Part shown: positions 25,835 through 33,414 of the stretch, in pieces
How positions within the stretch are numbered: the stretch's first letter is position 1
Layout of the letters: each line of letters starts with the position of its first letter
From: Hyphomicrobiales bacterium
GTDB lineage: Bacteria > Pseudomonadota > Alphaproteobacteria > Rhizobiales > Beijerinckiaceae
Direction: 5' to 3'
Assembly: GCA_026400535.1 (NCBI GenBank)
Contig: JAPLOU010000065.1
Span: 1-33,551 of the forward strand
DNA: 33,551 nucleotides
The notes under the pieces: model-generated
What the model was told of the DNA's origin: nothing
What the model saw: only the letters and a program-made list of their open reading frames with translations
The model's database searches: none
Translations under genes and position numbers: made by a program

Positions 25835-25855
25835 TTGGCCGGATGATCCGGCCAA
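25835..25855. repeat. Perfect 21-base inverted repeat
   Basis: TTGGCCGGAT, one central G, then ATCCGGCCAA: a perfect palindrome that can fold to a nine-pair stem. It lies 50 bases past the stop of the minus-strand VWA (CoxE-like) gene, so it could act as its transcript end. No T-run is present on either side. Confidence 0.45.
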
Positions 25856-25904
25856 CGGATAGCTGGCGGAGGCTCGACGCGCACCAGAAAAGAGGCATGA
25901 ACTC

Positions 25905-27170
25905 TCATCCCGCCCTAAGCCACGCCAGCGGATCGGCCACCTTTCCTCCGCCGCCGAGCGCCTTCACCAGCGCTTCCATGCTGGCGAGGTTGTGGATCGT
26001 GCGGAACTCGTCGACATGCGGCAGCAGCGCACGGATGCCGCCAGCCCGCGCCTCGAACTGATCGAAGCGCAGCAGCGGGTTGAGCCAGACGAGACGGCGC
26101 GAGGAGCGGTGCAGCCGGTCGGCCTCGAAGTCGAGCTGCTCAAGCCCCTGCCGCTCCAAACCGTCAGTGAAGAGCATAACCACCGCTCCGCCCGTCAGCA
26201 CGCGCCGTGACCACAGTCGGTTGAAATCATGCAGTGCCTGGCCGATGCGCGTGCCGCCTTCCCAGTCTGGCGCGGCCTTGCCGCACAGCGCCAGGGCCTC
26301 GTCGGGATCCTTGGTGCGCAACATGCGCGAGACATTCGTCAGACGCGTACCAAAGGTGAAGCTGTGCACCTGACGGCGATGGCCGGTCAGCGCATGCAGG
26401 AAGTGTAGCAGGATGCGGCTATACTCGGCCATTGAGCCGGAAATATCGACCAGCGCCACGACCGGAGGGTGTTTCTGGGCCTGCTCGCGGAAGGCCAGTT
26501 CGATGCCCGCCCCGCCGGCCCGTATCGACTGGCGCAAGGTCCGGCGCAGATCGATGCGCGATCCGCGCGCATCGGGCCGGAAGCGGCGCGTCGGCACTGT
26601 GTCGTCCGGCAAGCGAAGTTGCGCAATGAGATGGGTCGCGCGGGTCACCTCATCGGCGCTCATCTGCGCAAAGTCGCGGCTTTTCAGCGTTTCCTTGTCG
26701 GAGATGGTGAGCCGCCCCGAGAATTCCGTTAGTTCGCGGATGACTTCCTCTTCCTTCCGTTTCGGCGGCGTGAACGCCTCCTGGACGCGCAGCGCGCCCG
26801 CCTCGGTTTTAGCATCGGGCTTGGGAGGAGCGATCGCCTCAGGCGACATCATCGCCATCATCTTCTCGATCAACGCCCGCCTGCGCCAGAACAACGCAAA
26901 GGCCTGATTGAAAAGGCCCATGTCCTCGCGCCGCTTCACGAACACCGCATGCAGTGTCCAGTAAACGTCCTCGCGGCCGCCCAGCGCGCCGTTCTCCAAC
27001 GCCTGTACCGCATCGAGCACGGAACCCGGGCCGACCTTGAGCCCAGCGCCACGCAGCGCGCGGGCGAAGTAGGCGACATTGTCGGCGATGAGGCCCCCTA
27101 CCGAAGTGTCATCACCGGCCTTGTACCGGCGATCCCGATCGGAAGAAGACGGCTCAGGCAAGATGTTCAT
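25905..27170 (-). CDS. coxE: VWA-domain protein, CoxE family
   Basis: Cytoplasmic protein of the CoxE group, 421 residues, that with the MoxR-type ATPase is needed to install or activate the metal centre of CO-dehydrogenase-like hydroxylases. A helical N-terminal part (about 30-180) is followed by a basic linker and a von Willebrand factor A domain. The MIDAS residues DISGSM are at 242-247, followed by a TFGTRLTNVSRML segment, GGTRIGQAL and the distal TDGLERQ. The chosen ATG at 27170 gives MNILPEP. The frame is open to 27374, but the extra part is antisense-like reading of the GIY-YIG relic. The ribosome-binding sequence is weak (GGGA). It is separated from the ATPase by the relic, whereas such pairs are usually contiguous. 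An association with the S-L-M genes upstream is inferred from cox cluster organisation. Confidence 0.82.
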   Translation of the reverse strand: MNILPEPSSSDRDRRYKAGDDTSVGGLIADNVAYFARALRGAGLKVGPGSVLDAVQALENGALGGREDVYWTLHAVFVKRREDMGLFNQAFALFWRRRALIEKMMAMMSPEAIAPPKPDAKTEAGALRVQEAFTPPKRKEEEVIRELTEFSGRLTISDKETLKSRDFAQMSADEVTRATHLIAQLRLPDDTVPTRRFRPDARGSRIDLRRTLRQSIRAGGAGIELAFREQAQKHPPVVALVDISGSMAEYSRILLHFLHALTGHRRQVHSFTFGTRLTNVSRMLRTKDPDEALALCGKAAPDWEGGTRIGQALHDFNRLWSRRVLTGGAVVMLFTDGLERQGLEQLDFEADRLHRSSRRLVWLNPLLRFDQFEARAGGIRALLPHVDEFRTIHNLASMEALVKALGGGGKVADPLAWLRAG

Positions 27171-27453
27171 ACCAATCCCGCAACTTTGGATTACGCGCGT
27201 ATATCCGCCTTGTCGTATAGACGCGCGGCCAGCGCTCGATGCTTGTTTCGCGCTGGAGCGCTTCCCGAACATCCACATAATCATCGCAACAGACCAATTC
27301 ATCGATCTTTCACGTGCGGCAATGAGCGCTGCCCTGTCCGTTCTTGTCCTCCCAGACACGGCAAACCAGATCACGCGTCTCGCCGGTGTAGAGTGCGCCG
27401 TCCGGACGGCTCGCCATCACGTACACCCAGTATTGTTTCGGCCCACTGATCAC
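27154..27453 (-). pseudogene. GIY-YIG nuclease-superfamily protein, interrupted
   Basis: One minus-strand frame reads QYWVYVMASRPDGALYTGET, then RDLVCRVWEDKNGQG, a TGA, and KIDELVCCDDYVDVREALQR with ETSIERWPR and a natural-looking end NPKLRDWYEHLA. These are the YVY/LYTG core and the REKQIKRW-like helix of small GIY-YIG (YhbQ/UvrC-type) proteins of about 95 residues. The in-frame TGA in the middle breaks it. The usual GxT(R) residue before the helix is altered, too. Its stop (27154-27156) lies inside the start of the CoxE-like gene, overlapping by 17 bases in another frame. These small genes are common in rhizobia and often stand alone. It disrupts the CoxD-CoxE pair. Confidence 0.8.
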
Positions 27454-27466
27454 TCATCGCACCGAG

Positions 27467-27489
27467 ATGGCAGGCACAAGGCCTGCCAT
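27467..27489. repeat. Perfect hairpin downstream of the MoxR-type ATPase gene
   Basis: ATGGCAGGC (27467-27475) and GCCTGCCAT (27481-27489) form a nine-pair stem with loop ACAAG. It lies 14 bases beyond the ATPase stop codon on the minus strand. No T-run follows, so it may be a REP-like hairpin that protects the transcript end or a weak terminator. Confidence 0.45.
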
Positions 27490-27502
27490 AACACTGAAAC
27501 GG

Positions 27503-28402
27503 CTAGCGCTTCAGCTCATCCAGAAGCTTCTTCACCGCGCTGCCCTGCAGCTTCTGGATGTCATCCTGATACTTCAACAACGTGCCGATGGTGTCACAGA
27601 CCAGGGCCGGATCAAGCGCCACTGCATCAAGCTCTACGAGTGCCGTGGCCCAATCCAGCGTCTCGGCAACGCCAGGAGCCTTGAACAGTTCTTCCTTGCG
27701 GATGGCCTGCACGAAGGCAACGATCTGCTTTGATAGCTTTGCCGGCGCCTGCGGAGCCTTGGCCTTCAGGATGGCCAGTTCACGCTCTGAATCTGGGTAG
27801 TCAACCCAGTGGTACAGGCAACGGCGCTTGAGCGCATCGTGGATCTCACGCGTGCGGTTAGAGGTCACGATCACAATCGGCGGGCTTTCCGCCTTGATCG
27901 TGCCAAGCTCTGGAATCGTCACCTGCCCGTCCGACAGCACTTCGAGCAGGAAGGCCTCGAAGGCCTCATCCGTGCGGTCGAGTTCGTCGATCAACAGGAT
28001 CGGCGGCCCGCCCTGATGCGGCTCCAGCGACTGCAGCAGCGGCCGGCGGATCAAGTAGCGCTCGGAGAACAATTCGCTCTCCAGCTTGTCGCGGTTGACC
28101 GCTCCACCCGCTTCTGCAAGCCGGATGGCCATCATCTGCTGGGCATAGTTCCACTCATAGACCGCCGAGGCGACATCGAGCCCCTCATAGCATTGCAGGC
28201 GGATCAGCTTGCGCCCAAGCGTGGCGCTGAGGACCTTGGCAATCTCGGTCTTGCCGACGCCAGCCTCCCCTTCGAGCAGGAGCGGCCGGCCCATACGCAG
28301 GGCCAGAAACAGCACGGTGGCGAGAGCGCGGTCAGCGATATAGCCGCCGGATTTCAGCAGCGTCGCAGTGGCGTCGATGGAGGTGGGTATCGGGATCATC
28401 AA
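27503..28402 (-). CDS. coxD: MoxR-family AAA+ ATPase, CoxD type
   Basis: AAA+ chaperone-like ATPase, 299 residues, that matures molybdenum hydroxylases of the CODH family together with CoxE. Walker A is GEAGVGKT (45-52), Walker B with the catalytic acid pair is LLIDE (136-140), sensor 1 is VTSNRTRE (179-186), and LKRRCLYHWVDYP carries the arginine finger motif typical of MoxR/CoxD. The CYEGLDVASAVYEWNY segment is characteristic of CoxD. The length is normal. It lies 520 bases downstream of the medium-subunit gene, on the same strand, with a broken SnoaL-like gene on the opposite strand between them. The CoxE-like gene follows after the GIY-YIG relic. Confidence 0.87.
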   Translation of the reverse strand: MMIPIPTSIDATATLLKSGGYIADRALATVLFLALRMGRPLLLEGEAGVGKTEIAKVLSATLGRKLIRLQCYEGLDVASAVYEWNYAQQMMAIRLAEAGGAVNRDKLESELFSERYLIRRPLLQSLEPHQGGPPILLIDELDRTDEAFEAFLLEVLSDGQVTIPELGTIKAESPPIVIVTSNRTREIHDALKRRCLYHWVDYPDSERELAILKAKAPQAPAKLSKQIVAFVQAIRKEELFKAPGVAETLDWATALVELDAVALDPALVCDTIGTLLKYQDDIQKLQGSAVKKLLDELKR

Positions 28403-28534
28403 ACCGGACTGGCGGGAGGAACAGGCACGTTGCCGTTATGGCCGAAAGCGCGCGCCCCGTCACCAATTTGACAATCACAAACGCTGATTATCACGCGACC
28501 CATAAAAGAACATTCCATAAACATGGAGGTTAAC

Positions 28535-28874
28535 ATGACAAGTTTGGCGGTCGCGAAGGCGTTCGCGGACATGCTGAGGACCGGTGACCATCACGGCGCA
28601 TCAGAACGTTTCAACCCGCCGAACATCGTCAGCATCGAAGCGATCGACGGCCCAATGGCGCGGCTACAGTCGCCACCGAGGGACGGGTGGGCCGACAACC
28701 ACGAGCTCACCAGTGGCGTGACCATGGGGTCCTCCATCAACGGTGACCCGTTCGCCGTGCGTTTCAGCATCGATGTCAAAAACCAAGGCCCCAGGCGAGA
28801 CCATGCACATGGACGAGGTCGGCCTTTACCCGATCAAGGACGCTGGACTCGTCGAAGAGAAGCTCATGCACTGA
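28535..28874 (+). pseudogene. SnoaL-like (NTF2-fold) protein, frameshifted
   Basis: Frame one starts at ATG 28535 after a good GGAGG (28525-28529) and reads MTSLAVAKAFADMLRTGDHH, NIVSIEAIDGPMARLQ and ADNHELTSGVTMGSSINGD with FAVRFSIDV. Near 28780 the reading moves to another frame, which gives PGETMHMDEVGLYPIKD and ends EEKLMH at 28874. Together these make a SnoaL-like protein of about 115 residues, normally ending in MHMxEVGLYxVKDGKIVEE. The middle also seems to have lost a few residues around MARLQSPPRDGWADNHE. It is the only plus-strand gene within the cox cluster and is probably not functional. Confidence 0.8.
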
Positions 28875-28882
28875 CGCGAAAT

Positions 28883-28909
28883 GCCATCCCGGCCAAAAGC
28901 CGGGATGGC
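28883..28909. terminator. Strong hairpin between converging genes
   Basis: GCCATCCCGGC (28883-28893), loop CAAAA, GCCGGGATGGC (28899-28909): a perfect 11-pair stem in the 48-base gap between the SnoaL-like relic and the medium-subunit gene, whose stops face each other. No T-run follows in either direction, so a bidirectional terminator or REP-type hairpin fits. Confidence 0.55.
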
Positions 28910-28922
28910 TGATCTCAGCAAC

Positions 28923-29726
28923 TCACTTGCCGACAGCCGCGTCAACGGCGCGGCGCGCCATCACACCGATCAGATGGGCCCGGTATTCGGCATCCGCATG
29001 GATGTCGGCATTGAGCCCTGCGGCCTTCGCCTTCACACCATCAAGCGACTTTGACGAAAAGCGCTTGGCCAGCGCCGCCTCGGCCTCGGCCCAGCGGAAA
29101 ACGCCCGATGCACCTGCTCCGGTCACCGCGACACGCACCTCCGAGCCGCGTTTGGCGACGCAGACCCCGACCAACGCGTAGCGCGAGGCCGGATTCGGAA
29201 ACTTCATGTAGGCTGCCTTGCCCGGCATCGGGAAAGATATCCTAGTAATGATCTCGCCCTCTTCCAGCGCGGTGTCGAACATGCCCTGGAAGAAGTCATC
29301 GGCCGCGATCTTGCGCTTGTTGGTGATGATCGTAGCGCCCATGGCGAGGCAGGCGGCCGGATAGTCGGCTGCCGGGTCGTTGTTCGCCACCGAGCCGCCA
29401 ATGGTGCCGCGGTTGCGCACATGCGGATCGCCGATATTGCCGGCAAGCGCAGCAAGGCCCGGGATGGCTTCCTGAACGATCGGGCTGCCGGCAACATCGG
29501 CATGGGTGGTCATCGCGCCAATGACCACGGCCCGGCCCTTGCGCTCTATCCCCTTCATTTCGGCGACCTTGCCGAGATCGACCACATTCCCCGGCGAAGC
29601 GAGTCGCTGCTTCATGGTCGGCAGCAGGGTATGCCCCCCGGCGAGAAGCTTGGCATCCTCCTTGCGGCTCAGCAAGCCGGCGGCCTGGCGAATGGTCTCG
29701 GGGCGGTGGTAGGTGAATGCGTACAT
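28923..29726 (-). CDS. coxM: CODH-like medium subunit, FAD-binding (CoxM/XDH FAD domain)
   Basis: FAD subunit of a molybdenum hydroxylase, 267 residues, passing electrons from the iron-sulfur subunit to an acceptor. The FAD-binding motifs are AGGHTLL (29-35) and TIGGSVANNDPAAD (108-121), the forms found in CoxM and CutM. The C-terminal CO_deh_flav_C domain contains VRVAVTGAGASGVFRWAEAE. ATG 29726 has GGAGG seven bases upstream. The frame runs back to 29882, but that part is the translation of a repeat element. The gene follows the large subunit, giving the order S-L-M, which is the order of form II (BMS-type) clusters. Length is slightly below the usual 280-290. Confidence 0.9.
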   Translation of the reverse strand: MYAFTYHRPETIRQAAGLLSRKEDAKLLAGGHTLLPTMKQRLASPGNVVDLGKVAEMKGIERKGRAVVIGAMTTHADVAGSPIVQEAIPGLAALAGNIGDPHVRNRGTIGGSVANNDPAADYPAACLAMGATIITNKRKIAADDFFQGMFDTALEEGEIITRISFPMPGKAAYMKFPNPASRYALVGVCVAKRGSEVRVAVTGAGASGVFRWAEAEAALAKRFSSKSLDGVKAKAAGLNADIHADAEYRAHLIGVMARRAVDAAVGK

Positions 29727-29746
29727 GGGATGTCCTCCGCTCTGTT

Positions 29747-29877
29747 CCCTCTCCCCTTGCGGGAGAGAGTTAGGGAGAGGGGACGCGCGGCTCAGGCCGG
29801 TGCCCCTCGGGATAAAATGCGAACCGGGCAGAGCGGTGCAACCTCTCTCCCCAGCCCTCTCCCACAAGGGGAGAGGG
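29747..29877. repeat. Inverted repeat element (CCTCTCCCC family) between coxL and coxM
   Basis: CCCTCTCCCCTTGCGGGAGAG (29747-29767) and CTCTCCCACAAGGGGAGAGGG (29857-29877) are reverse complements at 20 of 21 positions, with inner GGGAGAGGGG and CTCTCTCCCC blocks also in inverted order. This is the short dispersed intergenic palindrome family common in alphaproteobacterial genomes. It fills most of the 165 bases between the large- and medium-subunit genes. Confidence 0.8.
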
Positions 29878-29891
29878 AGCAATCGCGCGGC

Positions 29892-32255
29892 TTACTCCGC
29901 TGCCATCTTCTTCAAGGCCTTCTGCGCGGCGCGCCAGACCACTTTCGGCGTCGCCGGCATCGACACGTCTTCGTGACCGACCGCGTCGGTAATGGCATTG
30001 ATCACGGCTGGCGGCGCGGCGATCGCCCCGGCCTCTCCGCAGCCCTTGATGCCAAGCGGATTGGACGGGCAGGCCGTCTCGGTCATGCCGACCTTGAAGG
30101 ACGGCAGGTTGTCCGCGCGCGGCATGCAATAGTCCATGTAGCTTGCGGTGACGAGCTGACCTTCCATATCGTAGACCACCCCCTCCAGCAGCGCCTGTCC
30201 GACGCCCTGCGCAATGCCGCCGTGAACCTGGCCCTCGACGATCATCGGGTTGATCACGATCCCAAAATCATCGACGGCGGTCCAGTTCACGATCTCGGTG
30301 ACGCCGGTGTCAGGATCGACCTCGACTTCGGCGATGTGCACGCCCGCAGGGAAGGTGAAATTGGTCGGGTCGTAAAATGCGCCCTCCTTCAGCCCGGGCT
30401 CAAGGTCCTGCCCGTTGAACTTGTGGGCAATATAGGCCTGCAGTGCGCAGGCGCCAAAATCCAGCGTCTTGTCAGTTCCCTTCACGGAGAACTTGCCGTC
30501 CTTGAAGTCGATGTCCTTCTCGGATGCTTCCAGGACATAAGCCGCCACCTTCTTGCCCTTCGCGATGACCTTGTCGAGCGCCTTCGAGATGGCCGACATG
30601 CCGACCGCGCCGGAGCGTGAGCCATAGGTGCCCATGCCCATCTGCACCTTGTCGGTGTCACCATGGACGATGGTGACGGCGTCCATGGACACGCCCAGAC
30701 GTTCGCAGACGAGTTGGGCGAAGGTGGTCTCATGGCCCTGGCCATGGCTGTGCGATCCGGTCAGGATTTCCACGGTTCCAATCGGATTGACCCGCACTTC
30801 CGCCGATTCCCAGAGCCCGACACCGGCTCCGAGCGAGCCGACCGCTGCGGACGGCGCAATGCCGCAGGCCTCGATATAGGCCGAGAAGCCGATGCCGCGC
30901 AGTTTGCCGCGCCGCTCTGACTCCCTGCGGCGCTTGCCGAAGCCCTTGTAGTCGGCGATCTCAAGCGCCTTCTTCATGGATGCGTTGTAGTTGCCCGCGT
31001 CATACATCATGATCACCGGCGTCTGGTGCGGGAACTTCGTGACGAAGTTCATCTGGCGGAACTTGGCCGGATCCATCCCGATCTGCCGGGCGGCCACCTC
31101 GACAAGCCGCTCGACCACGAATGTGGCCTCGGGCCGCCCCGCCCCGCGATAGGCGTCCACCGGCGCGGTTGTCGTATAAACGGCATCGACCTCGGCATAG
31201 ACCGCCGGGATGTTGTACTGACCCGACAGCAGCGGCGCGTACAGGTAGGTCGGCACCGAGGAGGCGAAGGTCGATAGATAAGCGCCGAGATTGGCGATCG
31301 TATGGGCGCGCAGGCCCAGCATCTTGCCGTTCGCGTCGACGGCGAGTTCGGCATGGGTGACATGGTCTCGGCCATGCGCATCGGAGAGGAAGGCCTCAGT
31401 GCGGTCCGAATTCCACTTGACGGGACGCCCGACCTTCTTCGAGGCCCAGACACAGACCGTTTCCTCGGCATAGATGAAGATCTTCGAACCAAACCCGCCA
31501 CCGACATCGGGAGCAATCACGCGAAGCTTGTTCTCGGGCGCGATCCCGATGAAGGCCGACAGCACGAGCCGGGCTACATGCGGGTTCTGGCTGGTGGTGT
31601 AGAGCGTGTAGTGGTCTTCGCCCTTGTCATAGACGCCGACGGCCGCGCGCGGCTCCATCGGGTTCGGCGCGAGGCGATTGTTGACGATGTCGAGCTTCAC
31701 AACATGCTTCGCAGCCTTGAAGGCCGCTTCGGTCTCGGCCTTATTGCCAAGATGCCAGTTGAACACCGTGTTGTCGGGGGCCGCGTCATGGATGGCTGTC
31801 TTTGACTTCGCCGCGGTCGCGGTGTCGACGACGGCCGGCAGCACGCCATAATCGACCACCACAGCCTCGGCGGCGTCGCGCGCCTGCGCCAGCGTATCGG
31901 CGACGATCACGGCGACATGGTCGCCGACATAGCGCACCTTGCCCTGCGCGAGGGCTGGATGCGCGCCCGCCTTCATCGGCGAGCCATCCTTGGAGTGGAT
32001 CATCCAGCCGCAGATCAGCCCACCAACCTTGTCGGTTGCCAGGTCATCGCCGGTCAGGATGGCCAGTACGCCCGGTAGCTTGGCTGCCTTCGATGTGTCG
32101 ATTTTCCTGATAGTGGCGTGCGCGTGCGGCGAGCGCAGGAAGTAGGCATAGGCCTGGTTCGGCCGGTTGATGTCATCGGTGTAACGGCCTGCGCCGGTGA
32201 TGAAACGGTGGTCTTCCTTGCGGCGAACGGAGGCGCCGATCCCTGTGGCGGACAT
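29892..32255 (-). CDS. coxL: CODH-like large subunit, molybdopterin-binding (form II CoxL)
   Basis: Catalytic subunit of a xanthine-oxidase-family molybdenum hydroxylase, 787 residues. VRRKEDHRFITGAGRYTDDI starts the aldehyde-oxidase a/b hammerhead. GGGFGSK (252-258) binds the cofactor. The active-site loop reads AYRGAGR (368-374), the form II motif, not the VAYRCSFR loop with the copper-binding cysteine of true CO dehydrogenases. GCGEAG (738-743) carries the catalytic glutamate, E741. Enzymes with AYRGAGR are often of unknown substrate and some oxidise aldehydes, heterocycles or CO only weakly. ATG 32255 follows GGGAG. It stands between the iron-sulfur gene (123 bases upstream) and the FAD gene. 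CO oxidation is therefore not to be assumed. Confidence 0.92.
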   Translation of the reverse strand: MSATGIGASVRRKEDHRFITGAGRYTDDINRPNQAYAYFLRSPHAHATIRKIDTSKAAKLPGVLAILTGDDLATDKVGGLICGWMIHSKDGSPMKAGAHPALAQGKVRYVGDHVAVIVADTLAQARDAAEAVVVDYGVLPAVVDTATAAKSKTAIHDAAPDNTVFNWHLGNKAETEAAFKAAKHVVKLDIVNNRLAPNPMEPRAAVGVYDKGEDHYTLYTTSQNPHVARLVLSAFIGIAPENKLRVIAPDVGGGFGSKIFIYAEETVCVWASKKVGRPVKWNSDRTEAFLSDAHGRDHVTHAELAVDANGKMLGLRAHTIANLGAYLSTFASSVPTYLYAPLLSGQYNIPAVYAEVDAVYTTTAPVDAYRGAGRPEATFVVERLVEVAARQIGMDPAKFRQMNFVTKFPHQTPVIMMYDAGNYNASMKKALEIADYKGFGKRRRESERRGKLRGIGFSAYIEACGIAPSAAVGSLGAGVGLWESAEVRVNPIGTVEILTGSHSHGQGHETTFAQLVCERLGVSMDAVTIVHGDTDKVQMGMGTYGSRSGAVGMSAISKALDKVIAKGKKVAAYVLEASEKDIDFKDGKFSVKGTDKTLDFGACALQAYIAHKFNGQDLEPGLKEGAFYDPTNFTFPAGVHIAEVEVDPDTGVTEIVNWTAVDDFGIVINPMIVEGQVHGGIAQGVGQALLEGVVYDMEGQLVTASYMDYCMPRADNLPSFKVGMTETACPSNPLGIKGCGEAGAIAAPPAVINAITDAVGHEDVSMPATPKVVWRAAQKALKKMAAE

Positions 32256-32305
32256 GTGTTCTCTCCCGAATGCGCTGTTATCGTTGAAAGAGGCAGACGG
32301 CAGTT

Positions 32306-32377
32306 GGCAGTCGGAAGGCAATCGCAGCGCTCGGGCACCAGGCTCTCGCCGCGGCCGATTGACGACTACCGACTGCC
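32306..32377. repeat. Short inverted repeat in the coxS-coxL gap
   Basis: GGCAGTCGG (32306-32314) is the reverse complement of CCGACTGCC (32369-32377). Neighbouring partial copies (GGCAGTTGG at 32299-32307, CGACTACCG) suggest a degenerate dispersed repeat. It lies in the 123 bases between the small- and large-subunit genes. Function unknown. Confidence 0.4.
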
Positions 32378-32378
32378 C

Positions 32379-32873
32379 TTATTCGGCGGCGCGCTTCATG
32401 GACGAGCCAGCCATCGCCTTTGCGCCAGCTTCCACAGCCTTGACGATGTTGTGGTAGCCCGTGCACCGGCAGATATTGCCTTCTAGTTCCTCGCGGATGG
32501 TGTGCTCGTCGAGATTGTTGCCCTTGCGATTGACGATGTCGACCGCCGACATGATCATGCCGGGCGTGCAGAACCCGCACTGAAGGCCGTGATGTTCCCG
32601 GAACGCCTCCTGCATCGGATGCAGGACGCCTCCTGCGGCCAGACCCTCGATCGTGGTCACATTGGAGCCATCGCACTGCAAGGCAAGCAAGGTGCAGGAT
32701 TTGACGGCCTTGCCGTCTACATGGACCACGCAGGCTCCGCACTGGCTGGTATCGCAGCCCACATGGGTCCCGGTCAGTCGCTGATTGTCGCGGATGAATT
32801 GAACCAGAAGCGTTCTGGGATCGATATCTGCGGTGACGGAATGTCCGTTCACCGTCATCGAGACGGCGGCCAT
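32379..32873 (-). CDS. coxS: CODH-like small subunit, two 2Fe-2S clusters (CoxS)
   Basis: Iron-sulfur subunit, 164 residues, moving electrons from the molybdenum centre to FAD. Four cysteines of the plant-ferredoxin-type cluster are C40, C45, C48 and C60 ([13 protein letters not shown]...KSC). The four of the second cluster are C99, C102, C135 and C137 ([10 protein letters not shown]...NICRCTGY). All eight ligands are present. ATG 32873 lies nine bases after GGAGG; an ATG three codons earlier is too close to it. It is the first gene of the S-L-M operon. The 490 bases upstream are the likely promoter region. Confidence 0.93.
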   Translation of the reverse strand: MAAVSMTVNGHSVTADIDPRTLLVQFIRDNQRLTGTHVGCDTSQCGACVVHVDGKAVKSCTLLALQCDGSNVTTIEGLAAGGVLHPMQEAFREHHGLQCGFCTPGMIMSAVDIVNRKGNNLDEHTIREELEGNICRCTGYHNIVKAVEAGAKAMAGSSMKRAAE

Positions 32874-33360
32874 GGTGTACATCCTCCTTGCAAGGCCGCT
32901 GCGTCACGGGATGGTGCGCGCGGTCGTATCGTTCTTGTTTGCATCCAAACACGGCGCAGCAGCGATGACGCCGTTGCACGCGTGTCCGCACGTTGTCGTA
33001 CGATGCCAGCACATGGTGAACACGCCGCCATCCAATTCCTGAAAGGCAGATTGAACCGCTGATTTTCAACCGTCAAGCCGGTTCGAAAAAATAAAGGAAT
33101 TCGAATTCTCCGCATTTTTCCACCTTTTTTGGCATGAGGTCGTCGCGACGCTGGACTGCAGGGCCACGTCAGGCGTCAGCACGGACAAACTGGTTCAGAC
33201 GGATTTGCCGGCATGACCTTATCGTGCAAATCAAAAGGATCATGAGCGCCGCCAGATTGCGACAACAACGCAACCGACGAGAAGGCGTTGAAAAGATTGC
33301 TGCCGAGCGTCAGCACATCAACAGCGGATCTCGCGGATTGTCTTGATCCGGAGTGGCGCG
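32874..33360. other. Upstream region of the cox cluster, no recognisable gene
   Basis: About 490 bases without a frame that I can support. The stretch 33080-33130 is AT-rich for this genome and includes a 12-base palindrome GAATTCGAATTC (33097-33108), which could be part of a promoter or operator for the minus-strand coxS. No regulator gene is visible. Confidence 0.4.
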
Positions 33361-33414
33361 ATGAGACAGCCTACAGTCTTGGCGGCGTTCCTTTTGGCGA
33401 GCATTGCAGCCTAG
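33361..33414 (+). pseudogene. Start of a secreted-protein gene cut by an IS701-like insertion
   Basis: ATG 33361, with GGAG seven bases upstream (33350-33353), encodes MRQPTVLAAFLLASIAA and then a TAG. This is a convincing signal-peptide core that stops abruptly at CTAG (33411-33414), where the IS-like sequence begins. IS701-family elements prefer YTAR targets, so the gene was probably interrupted there. Its remainder would lie right of the window. The product is unknown. Confidence 0.55.

Noticed and set aside
29421..30620. Plus-strand frame of 399 codons opposite coxL and coxM
   Set aside because: Antisense shadow rich in Arg, His and Asp; it runs across two well-supported genes and a repeat.
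27503..32873. True aerobic CO dehydrogenase
   Set aside because: The active-site loop is AYRGAGR rather than the cysteine-containing form I loop, and the order is S-L-M rather than M-S-L.
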